In this document: positions 1 through 11,606 of the stretch, one piece after another
How positions within the stretch are numbered: the stretch's first letter is position 1
How the letters are laid out: every line of letters begins with the position of its first letter
NCBI GenBank assembly: GCA_963921195.1
Contig: OY992540.1
Coordinates: forward strand, 134,776,694 to 134,840,693
Source of the DNA: Pegoplata infirma
Taxonomy: Eukaryota; Arthropoda; Insecta; Diptera; Anthomyiidae
DNA: 64,000 nucleotides
Reading direction: 5' to 3'
Program-made: the position numbers and the translations under genes
Notes under the pieces: model-generated
What the model saw: the letters and a program-made list of their open reading frames with translations, nothing else
Database searches by the model: none
Told to the model about the DNA's origin: nothing

Positions 1-211
1 GGTTGGAGAAAAGCCAAATTATTATTAAACGCAACAAAATGGTAAATAAATTAAAAATGTGTTAATATAAAATCTACACGAACACAAGTACCAGGGCTAT
101 AGCAGGTTTTCTGAAATCCGTCCATAATAAGATCCGTTTATATCTAAATACTAGGGCTCCGATTTCCATGCCAATAAATGTTTTTTTTTTCGAAAGTCTA
201 CACTAAAAATA
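1..211. other. A/T-rich left flank, no gene seen
   Basis: This stretch has no open frame of note and no RNA gene. It ends in the TA that is duplicated around the first CAC1 element. Confidence 0.5.
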
Positions 212-1007
212 CACTCAAAATAATAACTCTGTAAAATGACTGTAATCTCAATTCAACAGATATTTTATAGAGTTTTCTGTCAAAATACAGATTTAAAGAA
301 AATACTTTGTATTTTGTTGTGACAAAAAAACAAAGTTTCCTCTGTTATATTACTTTTTACTTTGTAATCTAAATCTTTAATCTTTTACAGATAATTAACA
401 GAGTTTTCTGCTAAAATACAGATCTAAGCGAAGTACCTCGTATTTTTTTATAACCAAAAAAGTTTTCTGTTTTGAGTAGTTTTTGTTACCAAACATCAAA
501 ATTTTATCTGAATATTTTTTTTTTTAAGAAAAAGTTGAAAAAGTAGCAAAAAAAGTTATCAAAATTTTTTTTCAGAAATCTTATAAAAATTTTAAAAAAT
601 AACATGCATTTAACTAAACTCTGTAAATTTACAGAGTTTTTTCTGTAATTTTTTCTTTTTGCATCAAATGTATTTTAAAAATATATGTAAATTTACATAG
701 TTTTTTTTGCTAAATGGTGGTCTATTTAACCAAAATTTTACTATAAACTCTGTAAATTAACAGTTTTTTTTGTCCAAATCATTTTACAGAGTTTTATAGT
801 AAAATTACAGAGTTTTCTCTGTAAAAAAGCTTTCATATTTAACCAATATTTTACTAAAAACTCTGTAAATTAACAGTTTTTTTCTGTCAAAATCATTTTA
901 CAGAGTTTTTTAGTAAAATTAACAAGAAATGTTGTTAGCTGGAAAAGTATGGTGTACTCTGTTAAATTAGCAGAGTCTGTAATTTAACAGAGTTATTATT
1001 TTGAGTG
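212..1007 (-). mobile_element. CAC1 non-autonomous DNA transposon, complete copy
   Basis: A 796-bp element begins with CACTCAAAATAATAACTCTG and ends with the inverted form (TTATTATTTTGAGTG). It is flanked on both sides by TA (210-211 and 1008-1009). Inside are many short palindromic words of the type CTCTGTAAATTTACAGAG in both orientations. No transposase frame is present. CAC termini, a 2-bp duplication and many subterminal repeats resemble the CACTA/EnSpm (CMC) superfamily; that name is inference. I call the end reading CTGTTAAATTACAG type A and the end reading CTGTAAAATACTCTG type B; this copy runs B to A. Confidence 0.75.
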
Positions 1008-1009
1008 TA

Positions 1010-1550
1010 AAAATGATCACGCGTGAGTGTGACTGAATTCAATTTTACTCACGTGGTTGCGAGTGAGTGTGGGTGGAGAACAAAATTGCGTGAGTGAGTG
1101 TGCATGAGTAAGATTTTTGCTTGAGTGAGTGTGCGTGAGTCAATTTTTTTGCGTGAGTTTGCGTGATTTATTTTCTTTTTAAATTTCCGTTTGTACCAAA
1201 AAAACAACAAAAAAAATATAAAATTTAGCTTAACTTAAGATTTTGTTTTGAACAAAAACAAAAAAAGCTTTAAATTTTGCTGAAATTTTTTTAAAAATTT
1301 TTGAAATTTTAGTTTTTGATTTTTTTTTGTATAAATAAGAGTTTCGTGAATGTGAGTCAACGTGAGTGTGAGTGAAGCTTGCGTGAGTGCACGTGAGTGT
1401 GAGTTGTATTAAATTTACTCACGTGATTGTGAGTGAGTGTGAGTAGAAAAAATATGCTCGTAGTGAGTGTGCATGATTCAAAAATTCCTGTCGTGAGCGT
1501 GAGTGAGAGTCAAAAATCACTCAAGCGCCCATTTCTATTATACATATATA
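1010..1550. repeat. GTGAGTG-rich degenerate repeat, probable hAT-type terminus
   Basis: GTGAGTG and CACTCA words are scattered across the interval. The right end reads TCACTCAAGCGCCCATTTCTA, whose reverse complement begins TAGAAATGGGCG. That resembles the TAGAGATGGGC end of the hAT MITE at 61125. The left end is not clear. Similar GTGAGT-rich sequence lies at 31355-31460. Confidence 0.4.
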
Positions 1551-1593
1551 CATATTTTTAGATATAATCAGATCTTATAATTAAAGCCTTAAC

Positions 1594-1847
1594 CACAGAC
1601 TCGACATAAGTGACAGGTGTCAAAAAAGTAGTCTTGAACCATATGGTTAATTTTTTCAACATAATCTACGAATTAGGTTAAAAAGAGAAAACTAATACAA
1701 CGCGCCATAAGAAAAATAGATGCCCGATCGGTTTTTATCGTTTCACTCACTCCTAAGTCGTAGAAAGTGTTGCCAAGTTAGCTTAAAACTAGCTAAAAAC
1801 CGCTCTGTTTTCTCCTAAAATTGCTTAGAGTCTGTATATTGTCTGTG
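1594..1847. mobile_element. MITE family J, old copy
   Basis: The termini CACAGACTCGACATAAGT and GTCTGTATATTGTCTGTG match the family defined by the copies at 40923 and 44991. The body is the same sequence, including the segment around the word CCATATGGTTAA. The flanking 7-mers CCTTAAC and CCTTCAG agree only partly, consistent with a decayed 7-bp target duplication. The left end has lost a few bases relative to the younger copies. Confidence 0.7.
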
Positions 1848-2304
1848 CCTTCAGAATTTTTCAAAATTTTCCTTTAATATAAATTTTTAGAATTTTTTAA
1901 AATTTTCCTTAATTTCAAACAAAATTCATTTTATTTCTTCCGCTTTACAATGAACGAAACATTTCTTTCGAATTCTTTTTTGTTTTGTATTTAGTCTTTT
2001 TTTTATTGAAATTGATGTCTTTCGACATGTGTGTAAAATTTTACAATTTACACATTCACTAGGTTTCTAGGTGAACAAAATAAAATTAAAAAAACAAATT
2101 AATTTAAAGTTCATTACCAGGGACAAACGACATGCACATTTATATTAATTTATACACTCAAAATAATAACTCTGTAAAATACTCTGTAAAATGATTGTTA
2201 TATAAATTCAACAGATATTTGACAGAGTTTTCTGTCAAAATACAGATTTAAAGAAAATACTTGGAATTTTGTTGTGACAAATAAAAAACAAAGTTTCTTC
2301 TGTA

Positions 2305-3104
2305 CACACAAAATAATAACTTTGTTAAATTACAGAAAAACTCTGCTAACAGAGTACACCATACTTTTCCAGCTAACAACATTTCTTGGTAATTTTACTA
2401 AAAAAACTCTGTAAAATGATTTTGACAAAAAAAAACTGTTAATTTACAGAGTTTATAATAAAATATTGGTTAAATATGAAAGCTTTTTTACAGAGAAAAC
2501 TCTGTAATTTTACTATAAAACTTTGTAAAATGATTTGGACAAAAAAAAAACTGTTAATTTACAGAGTTTCTAGAAAAATATTGGTTAAATAAACCACCAT
2601 TTAGCAAAGAAAACTATGTAAATTTACATATATTTGTAAAATAAATTTTATAGGAAAAAAATACAGAAAAAACTCTGTAAATTTACAGAGTTTAGTTAAA
2701 TGCATGTTATTTTGTAAAATTTTTATAAAATTTCTGAAAAATTTTTTTTGATAACTTTTTTTGCTACTATTTAAACTTTTTCTCAAAAAATAAAAATATA
2801 CAGATAAAATTTTGATGTTTGGTAACAAAAACTACTCAAAACAGAATTTTTTTTTGGTTATAAAAAAATACGAAGTATTTTGCTTAGGTCTGTATTTTAG
2901 CAGAAAACTCTGTTAATTATCTGTAAAATTAAGATTACGAAGTAAAAAGTAATATAACAGATGACTCTTTGTTTTTTTTTGTCACAACAAAATACAAAGT
3001 ATTTTCTTTAAATCTGTATTTTGACAGAAAACTCTGTCAAATATCTGTTGAATTGAGATTACAGTCATTTTACAGAGTATTTTACAGAGTTATTATTTTG
3101 AGTG
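2305..3104 (+). mobile_element. CAC1 element nested in the 2155-5844 block
   Basis: The start reads CACACAAAATAATAACTTTG and the end TTATTATTTTGAGTG. TA precedes (2303-2304) and follows (3105-3106) the 800-bp copy. The sequence after the end, GTAAAATATTGG, is normal CAC1 interior, as expected for self-insertion, but the matching 5' interior is missing. Confidence 0.65.
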
Positions 3105-3409
3105 TAGTAAAATATTGGTTAAATAAACCACCATTTAGCAAAGAAAACTATGTAAATTTACATATATATTTGTAAAATGCATTTAATGCAAAAAAAAATG
3201 ACAGCAAAAACTCAGTAAATTTACAGAGTTTAGTTAAATGCATGTTATTTTGTAAAATTTTTATAAGATTTCCGAAAAGATTTTTTCGATAACTTTTTTT
3301 GCCACTTATTCAACTACTTTTTGCTACTTTTTCAAAATGTTTGGTAACAAAAACTACTCAAAACAGAAAACTTTTTTGGTTATAAAAAAATACGAAGTAT
3401 TTTGGTTAA

Positions 3410-3847
3410 GAGTCCCCGCACAACAATGTCGGAGCGGTTGACGGTTTCGGTCACGAGAGAGTATAGGCGCAAAACAAAGGCGGCAGCGGGAAATTCAGTC
3501 AGGCGTTGATATTTACACTATTTTTCACTTTTTCGACATTTTTTAATTAAATTTTATTGTTTTTTTTTATTATCAATTTGATTTTCTTGTATTGTTTCGA
3601 TTTTTGTGTGTTTTTTTTAGAATTTTAAATATTTTTTTTTTTAGAGATCACATTTTTTTGTTTACTTTATCGAAAATAATCGAAATATTTATAAAATTGT
3701 GGCAACATTTTCATATCAAAAATTAAAAGAGAGAGAGAAACCGACACAAAAATAAAATTGATTTTATTCAGGCGGTTTTCGGTCGAGCGTTTTTTCTTGC
3801 CAAATTTGTATGAAAAAAACGTCACCGACATTGTTCTGCGGGGACTC
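3410..3847. mobile_element. 438-bp PIF/Harbinger-like MITE with TAA duplication
   Basis: Inverted termini are GAGTCCCCGCA followed by (C/G)AACAATGTCGG, about 23 bp. TAA flanks both sides (3407-3409 and 3848-3850). Other CAC1 copies read GCTTAAATCTG at this point, so the empty site contains one TAA and the duplication is real. A 3-bp TWA duplication is the mark of PIF/Harbinger elements (inference). No open frame is present. Confidence 0.8.
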
Positions 3848-4444
3848 TAAATCTGTATTTTAGCAGAAAACTCTGTTAATTATCTGTAAAATTAAGATTA
3901 CAAAGTAAAAAGTAATATAACAGTGGAAACTTTGTTTTTTTGTCACACAAAATACAAAGTATTTTCTTTAAATCTGTATTTTGCAAGAAAACTCTGTCAA
4001 ATATCTGTTGAATTGAGATTACAGTAATTTTACAGAGTATTTTACAGAGTTATTATTTTGAGTGTAGTATTACTTTTAACTTTGTAATCTTAATTTTACA
4101 GATAATTAACAGAGTTTGCTGCTAAAATACAGATTTAAGCGAAATTTTTTATAACCAAAAAAACTATCACTCAAAAAAATAACTCTGTTAAATTACAGAA
4201 AAACTCTGCTAATTTAACAGAGTACACCATACTTTTCCAGCTAGCAACAATTCTTGGTAATTTTACTATAAAACTTCGTAAAATGATTTTGACAAAAAAA
4301 AAAACTGTTAATTTACAGAGTTTCTAGTAAAATATTGGTTAAATAAAACACCACTTAGTAAAGAAAACCCTGTAAATTTACATATATGTATTTGTAAAAT
4401 GCATTTGATGCAACCAAAATTTTACAGAAAAAACCCTGTAAATT

Positions 4445-5309
4445 CCCGAGTAAAAATAATTTAATATGATCTTATATACTTTTATATAGTCATATTATTT
4501 GATATATGATCATGTGTGACACTATGTATTGCAAGATAAATTTATATAATAAATTTTGATGTGGGATTTTATTAAGATATCGCCATACATAACTATATGT
4601 TGCAACATCTGCTCCCATGCATCATTTTAAATTTCTAAGTGTTTTATATAAAATTTTATATGCCTCCATTATTTTTTAGTATTTTCAAAGTGTTTTATAT
4701 AAAATTTCATATGACTTCATATTTTTTTATTTTTCTAAGATTTTTCCAAGCACCACTTTTTTATCACGAATATTTTCTAAGTGTTTTATATAAAATTTTA
4801 TATGACTCCATCTTTTAAATTTTTTCTAAGTTTTTTTCAAGGAACATTTTTTTTATCGCAAATATTTTCTAACAATAAGTGTTTTATATAAAATTTTATA
4901 TGACTCCATTTTTTTAAAATTTTCTAAGTTTTTCCAAGGACAATTTTTTTGAAAATATTTTCTAAGTGTTTTATATAAAATTTAACATGACTTCATTTTT
5001 TGAAATTTTTCTAAGTTTTTTTCAAGAACAACTTATTTTTATTATTTTAGTTTTTCAACTTTTTATTAAAAACTTAAAAAAACATCCGATTTATAAAATT
5101 GTATAAATTTTAATATAATTGGATATAATTTTATATCATTGGATTAGACCAAAACTCGTATCAAAGTCGATATAAAGTTATATAAACTGATATTATTAGA
5201 TATTATTCGATCAAATCTTATGAAACCATTTTTCGTATAAGATTATATCAAAATAGACACGAACCCATATTAAATTATATATTGTGTCATATCAATTTTT
5301 TTACTCGGG
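4445..5309. mobile_element. 865-bp element with CCCGAGTAAAA termini
   Basis: The termini are CCCGAGTAAAAA and TTTTTACTCGGG. TT stands on both sides, and the flanks are again CAC1 interior, so the target duplication appears to be 2 bp. The interior has about five dispersed copies of a motif with AGTGTTTTATATAAAATTT followed by TATGACTCCAT, plus many GATAT/ATATC words at the right end. No coding frame was seen. Confidence 0.7.
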
Positions 5310-5844
5310 TTAACAGAGTTTAGTAAAATACATGTTATTTTGTAAAATTTTTATAAGATTTTTGAAAAGATTTTTTTGGTACTTTTTACAGAAAATTCTG
5401 TTTTTTTACTATGAAATTAAGATTACATAGAAATAAGTAAAAATACAAAAATTTTATCTGTACTTTTTTTTTTGAAAAAATGTTAAAACAGTAACAAAAA
5501 AAATCTTTTCAAAAATCTCGTAAACATTTTACAAAATAACATGTTTTTTACTAAACTCTGTAAATTTACAGAGTTTTTTTCTGTAAAATTTTGGTTGCAT
5601 CAAATGCATTTTAAGTTAAATTTATATATGTAAATTTACAGAGTTTTTCTTTGCTGAATGGTGTTTTATTTAACCAATATTTAGCTAGAAACTCTGTAAA
5701 TTAACAGTTTTTTTATTTGTCAAAATCATTTTACAGAGTTTTATAGTAAAATTAACAAGAAATGTTGCTAGCTAAAATAGTATGGTGTACTCTGTTAAAT
5801 AAGCAGAGTTTTTCTGTAATTTAACAGAGTTATTATTTTGAGTG

Positions 5845-6894
5845 TATTTATTTTGACTAAATTCTCTGTCAGTCAGTTTTTTAAAAAATAACAAAACATT
5901 TTCTGTAATTTAACTGATCCTGTTTTCTGATTTTAAAAAAATATTTTCGTGGAAATTTTAACAGATTTTTTTTTTGTAATTTTACTGAAGTTGTTTGCTT
6001 TAATTTTATTTTTAGAAAAATTTTTAAGTTCTTTTAAATTAAATTTTTTTTTTCTACTGTTTTTTTTTTGTTAATTCGGCCCAGATTATCCAAACAGAAA
6101 GAATGTAGCAAACCGGGTCTGCTGAAATCAGCAGATTTTTCATATGGCTTAAAATGTGTGTAGTTTCAGCAGATTTTATCTGTTGATTGGATTTCATAAT
6201 AACAATTCTTTTTAATTTTAATTCCCCTATCGGATTTTCAAAAATTCCCAAACAGTTAATGTTTAAAAACTTCATGTCACATAAACAAAAATGGCGAACA
6301 AATTGTTTTTTTTTTTTTCAAACAAAATGGCCCTGATTTTTTGTTTTTGGTAGGTTTTTTGTTAAACTATTTAGGTTTTTTCTTTCTTTTTTGGCATTGA
6401 CAGTGATTTTTTGTTATCTGTAGCAACCACAGCCAAACATATAAAACAGAAAGTTTTTTTGAGATTCAAATAAAACAAAAAAAAAAAAAACAACCGAACA
6501 GAACAAAAATGCAATTTACAAATAGGTCATACAAAATGTCATAAGAAAAAAAAGAAAATCAGCAAAAAAAAAATAATGACACTAAAAATAGTTTACATGC
6601 AGGGATTCAAAAGAGTTTATTCGATAAACTTTACATTCCCAGCCAAAAAGAGCGTAACACTTTTAAGTGTAGTAAATAAAACAGCACTAAAGGAATTTTG
6701 TTCATAATCACAGAAAATATTTCATTAAGTTTATAAAAGTTTCATTAGAAGTGAGTAAAAGACTTTTTCATTAAATTAATGAATTTAAAAAAAATCATAG
6801 TATTAACGAAGTTTCTTTTAAATGTTTAAAATCGACCGAACGGTTTTCGAGATATCGCTATTTGAAATTTGCATAAAAAAATGGCGTTTTCCTA
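5845..6894. other. A/T-rich spacer, no gene seen
   Basis: Homopolymer-rich, non-repetitive sequence. The 73-codon frame on the minus strand at 6054-6275 has no recognizable domain and is probably chance. Confidence 0.5.
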
Positions 6895-8572
6895 CACTCA
6901 AAATAATAACTCTGTTAAATTACAGAAAAACTCTGCTAATTTAACAGAGTACACCATACTTTTCCACACTCAAAATAATAACTCTGTTAAATTACGGAAA
7001 AACTCTGCTAATTTAACAGAGTACACCATACTTTTCCAGCTAACAACATTTCTTGGTAATTTTACTAAAAAACTCTGTAAAATGATTTTGACAGAAAAAA
7101 AAAACTGTTAATTTACAGAGTTTAAAGTAAAATATTGGTTAAATATGAAAGCTTTTTTACAGAGAAAACTCTGTAATTTTATTATAAAAATCTGTAAAAT
7201 GATTTGGACAAAAAAACTGTTAATTTACAGAGTTTCTAGTAAAATATTGGTTAAATAAACAACTATTTAGCAAGGAAAACTATGAAATTTACATATATAT
7301 AATGCAAAAACAATTTACAGAAAAAACTCTGTAAATTTACAGAGTTTAGTTAAATGCATGTTATTTTGTAAAATTTTTATAAGATTTCTGAAAAATAAAT
7401 TTTGATAACTTTTTTTGCTACTTTTTCAACTTTTTCTCAAAAAAAAAAATTACAGATAAAATTTTGATGTTTGGTAACAAAAACAAAAACTACTCAAAAC
7501 AGAAAACTTTTTTGGTTATAAAAAATACGAAGTATTTTGCTTAGATCTGTATTTTAGCAGAAAACTCTGTTAATTATCTGTAAAATTAAGATTACAAAGT
7601 AAAAAGTAATATAAGAGAGGAAACTTTGTTTTTGTCACAACAATATACAAAGTTTTTTCTTTAAATCTGTATTTTGACAGAAAACTCTGTCAAATATCTG
7701 TTGAATTGAGATTACAGTTATTTTACAGAGTATTTTACAGAGTTATTATTATGAGTGCAGCTAACAACATTTCTTTGTAATTTTACTAAAAACCTCTGTA
7801 AAATGATTTTGACAGAAAAAAACTGTTAATTTACAGAGTTTATAGTAAAATATTGGTTTAATATGAAAGCTTTTTTACAGAGAAAACTCTGTAATTTTAC
7901 TATAAAACTCTGTAAAATGATTTTGACAGAAAAAAACTGTTAATTTACAGAGTTTATAGTAAAATATTGGTTAAATATGAAAGCTTTTTTACAGAGAAAA
8001 CTCTGTAATTTTACTATAAAACTCTGTAAAATGATTTGGACAAAAAAAACTGTTAATTTACAGAGTTTCTAGTAAAATATTGGTTAAATAGACCACCACT
8101 TAGCAAAGAAAACTATGTAAAAAAAGTTTGATGCAAAAAAAAATTTACAGAAAAAACTCTGTAATTTTACAGAGTTTAGTTAAATGCATGCTATTTTGTA
8201 AAATTTTTATAAGATTTCTATAAAAATAAGTTTTTGATAACTTTTTTTGCTACTTTTTCAACTTTTTCCCAAAAAAAATGTACAGATAAAATTTTGATGT
8301 TTGGTAACAAAAACAAAAACTACTCAAAACAGAAAACTTTTTTGGTTATAAAAAAATACGAAGTATTTTGCTTAAATCTGTATTTTAGCAGAAAACTCTG
8401 TTAATTATCTGTAAAATTAAGATTACAAAGTAAAAAGTAATATAACAGAGGAAACTTTGTTTTTTGTCACAACAAAATACAAAATATTTTGACAGAAAAC
8501 TCTGTCAAATATCTGTTGAATTGAGATTACAGTCATTTTACAGAGTATTTTACAGAGTTATTATTTTGAGTG
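6895..8572 (+). mobile_element. Outer CAC1 element carrying another CAC1 copy
   Basis: The start CACTCAAAATAATAACTCTG at 6895 and end at 8572 are both flanked by TA (6893-6894 and 8573-8574). After removal of the inner copy the interior reads continuously as CAC1. It also carries a local duplication of the TTATAGTAAAATATTGGTTA segment around 7830-7985. Confidence 0.75.
6967..7757 (+). mobile_element. Inner CAC1 element with CA target duplication
   Basis: The 791-bp copy interrupts the outer element inside the word CTTTTCCAGCTAACAAC. CA is present on both sides (6965-6966 and 7758-7759). Uninterrupted copies elsewhere contain CA once here. This excludes a strict TA target, so the family is not Tc1/mariner. 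Confidence 0.8.
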
Positions 8573-8860
8573 TACATTCAAGAATTTAAAAAAAAAAATC
8601 TCAATATCTCAATCCTCTGACCTTTACATAGAGCTTGAAACATCCTTTCATTTACACTTAATTTTATCCAAATTAGATCATTTTAACGTGTCGCCCTTCG
8701 ATCAAAGTTTTGGATTTTTGGAATATTTTCACTAAAAGTTTGAATTTTTGAAAAATTAAAAAATAAAATAAAAAAATATCTTGCGATACATTATTTTAAT
8801 TTTGAAATGCCGAATAAAAAAATTTCTGAAATCGGTAAAGCAGTTTTCGAGATATCGTCA
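8573..8860. other. Short spacer, no gene seen
   Basis: A/T-rich sequence resembling 18570-18720 in wording (ATCAAAGTTTTGGA and similar). No gene is visible. Confidence 0.4.
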
Positions 8861-10054
8861 TATAATAATAACTCTTTTAAGTTACAGAAAAACTCAGCTT
8901 ATTTAACAGAGTACACCATACTTTTCCAGTTAGCAACATTTCTTGGTAATTTTACTAAAAAACTCTGTAAAATGATTTTGACAAAAAAATCTGTTAATTT
9001 ACAGAGTTTGTAGTAAAATATTGGTTAAACATGAAAGCTTTTTGACAGAGAAAACTCTGTAATTTTACTTTAAAACTCTGTAAAATGATTTGGACAAAAA
9101 AAACTGTTAATTTACAGAGCTTCTAGTAAAATATTGGTTAAATAAACCACCATTTAGCAAAGAAAACTGTGTAAATTTACATTTATTTGTAAAATGCATT
9201 TGATGCAAAAAAAATTTACAGAAAAAACTATGTAAATTTACAGAGTTTAGATTAAATGCATGTTATTTTGTAAAATTTTTATAATACATATTTCTGAAAA
9301 GAATTTTTTTTGATAACTTTTTTTGCTACTTTTTCAACTTTTTCTCAAAAAAAAAAAAAATATATAGAGATAAAATTTTGATGTTTGGTAACAAAAACAA
9401 AAACTACTCAAAACACAAAAGTTTTTTGGTTATAAAAAAAATACGAAGTATTTTGCTTAAATCTGTATTTTGGCAGAAAACTCTGTTAATTATCTGTAAA
9501 ATTAAGATAACAAAAGTAATATAAAGTAATATAACAGTGGAAACTTTGTTTTTTTGTCACAACAAAATACAAAGTATTTCTCTAAATCTGTATTTGGACA
9601 GAAAACTCTGTCAAATATCTGTTGAATTGAGATTACAGTCATTTTACAGAGTTATTATTTTAAGTGTGTATTTTTTAAAAATTTTTTAAGATTTTTGAAA
9701 AGAATTTTTTTGGTACTTTTTTAACATTTTCTCAAAAAAAAAATACAGATACAATTTTGGTGCTTTTACAGAAAACTCTGTTTTTAACTACGAAATTAAG
9801 ATTACATAGAATAAGTAAAAATACAGAGTATTTCCCTTAAATCTATATTTTAGCAGAAAATTCTGTTTATTATCTGTAAAATTAAGATTACAAAGTTAAA
9901 AGAAATATAACAGAAGAAACTTTGTTTTTTGTCACAACAAAATATTAAGTATTTTCTTTAAATCTGTATTTTGACAGAAACCTCTGTCAAATATCTGTTG
10001 AATTGAGATTACAGTCATTTTACAGAGTATTTTACAGAGGTCTTATTTTGAGTG
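8861..10054 (+). mobile_element. Degenerate CAC1 block
   Basis: The left terminus is eroded (TATAATAATAACTCTTTTAA). CAC1 interior runs to an end at 9666 (TTATTTTAAGTG), followed by a second partial CAC1 3' segment ending TTATTTTGAGTG at 10054. Confidence 0.6.
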
Positions 10055-10144
10055 TTGATAACGAGGATTAGAATATTTTATTTCTTCGTCCCGACCCCAT
10101 TTGTGGGCGTGGATATATATTGCTCCCCTCGAATTATAATACTA

Positions 10145-11103
10145 CACTTAAAATAATAACTCTGTTAAATTACACAAAAACTCTGCTAATTTAACAGAGT
10201 AGAACAGAAAAACTCTCCTAATTTAACAGAGTACACCACACTTATTCAGCTAGCAACATTTATTGGTAATTTTACTATAAAACTCTGTAAAATAATTTTG
10301 ACAAATAAAAACTGTTAATTTACAGAGTTTCTAGTAAAATATTGTTTTAAAAAAAATTCCATTTAGCAAAGAAAAATTCTCTAAAATTTACATATATTTG
10401 TAAAATGCATTTCATGTAACCAAAATTTTACAGAAAAAAACTCTGTAAATTTACAGAGTTTAGTAAAAAACATTTTATAAGATTTTTGAAAAAAAATTTC
10501 TCAAAAAAAAAATACAGATAAAATGTTGATGTGTTTACAGAAAACTCTTTTTTTAACTATGAAATTAAGATTACATAGAAATAAGTAAAAATACAGATTA
10601 AACTTAGTTTTTTGGTTATAAAAAATACAGAGTATTTCGCTTAAATCTGTATTTTAGTAGAAAACTCTGTTAATTAATTATCTGTAAAATTAAGATTACA
10701 AAGTAAAATGTAATATAACAGAGAAAACTTTGTTTTTTTGTCACAGCAAAATACAAAGTATTTTCTTTAAATCTGTATTTTGACAGAAAACTCTGTCAAA
10801 TATCTGTTGAATTGAGATTACAGTCATTTAACAGAGTATTTTACAGAGGTATTATTTTGAGTGTAGTAAAATATTGGTTAAATAAAACACCATTTAGCAA
10901 AGAAAAACTCTGTAAATTTACATATATTTGTAAAATGCATGTGATGCAACCAAAATTTTACAGAAAAAAATGTGTTAATTTACAGAGTTTAGTAAAATAC
11001 AAAGTATTTTCTTAAAATCTGTATTTTGACAGAAAACTCTGTTCTGTTGAATTGAGATTACAGTCATTTTACAGAGTATTTTACAGAGTTATTATTTTGA
11101 GTG
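10145..11103 (+). mobile_element. CAC1 block with one start and two ends
   Basis: The start CACTTAAAATAATAACTCTG at 10145 and end at 11103 are flanked by TA. A second end, TTATTTTGAGTG, falls near 10863 and is followed directly by TAGTAAAATATTGG. This is the same junction as at 3104. Confidence 0.65.
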
Positions 11104-11530
11104 TATAAAAAATAATCTTAACCATCAAAATAAATTTATTAACATTTATCGCAAAGGGAAAGATGCATCATCGTCATCAAAGAATGCATCATCTAAAGCT
11201 CTGTAATTTTCGAAATCACAACAAACCAACACTCTAAACAATTGTCATGATATTTGTTGTGGTACCAGGAGTTCAGTTGCAAAAAAAAAAGAAACGAAAC
11301 GAAATTATCATGAATACAAAATTCTTTAGGAAAACCCTTGTTACAAAAATATAAAAAAAACAAATCAAACAAAACAATTACGTGTCATTTTGTGTTAAAA
11401 AAAGAATGTTTGCCAAAAAAAAACTAAACTAAAAAATCATTTAAAACTGGCGGAAATTTACATTTTATTTTTGAAATTTTTTTTTAGTTAACACTAAAAA
11501 TGGTAAAACGAAAACCTACATTAAAAACAA
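11104..11530. other. Spacer, no gene seen
   Basis: Low-complexity A-rich sequence between a CAC1 block and a mini-me element. No coding or RNA gene is visible. Confidence 0.4.
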
Positions 11531-11606
11531 GAAGAAAGGTTAAATTCAATTTGGCCGAATCCATGAATACCCTCCACAATGCTTTTTTTAAGTGATAGAA
11601 AAAATT

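Larger units (their letters stand above)
2155..5844 (-). mobile_element. Composite block of nested CAC1 elements
   Basis: The outer element starts at 2155 with a type B terminus and ends at 5844 with a type A terminus, with TA on both sides. Its body is broken by forward-oriented CAC1 sequence: a start at 2305 after TA, an end at 3104 followed by TA, a second forward end at 4067, and another forward start near 4170. One forward start serves two forward ends, so recombination or deletion followed insertion. A 438-bp and an 865-bp transposon of other families sit inside. No coding capacity was found. Confidence 0.65.

Noticed and set aside
4445..5309. piggyBac assignment because of CCC termini
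   Set aside because: No TTAA duplication: the left flank is AATT and the right TTAAC, so only TT is shared.
6869..7111. 80-codon frame with NNNSVKLQKNSANLTEY-type repeats
   Set aside because: It is a read-through of two CAC1 starts; the repeat is the transposon terminus, not a protein repeat.
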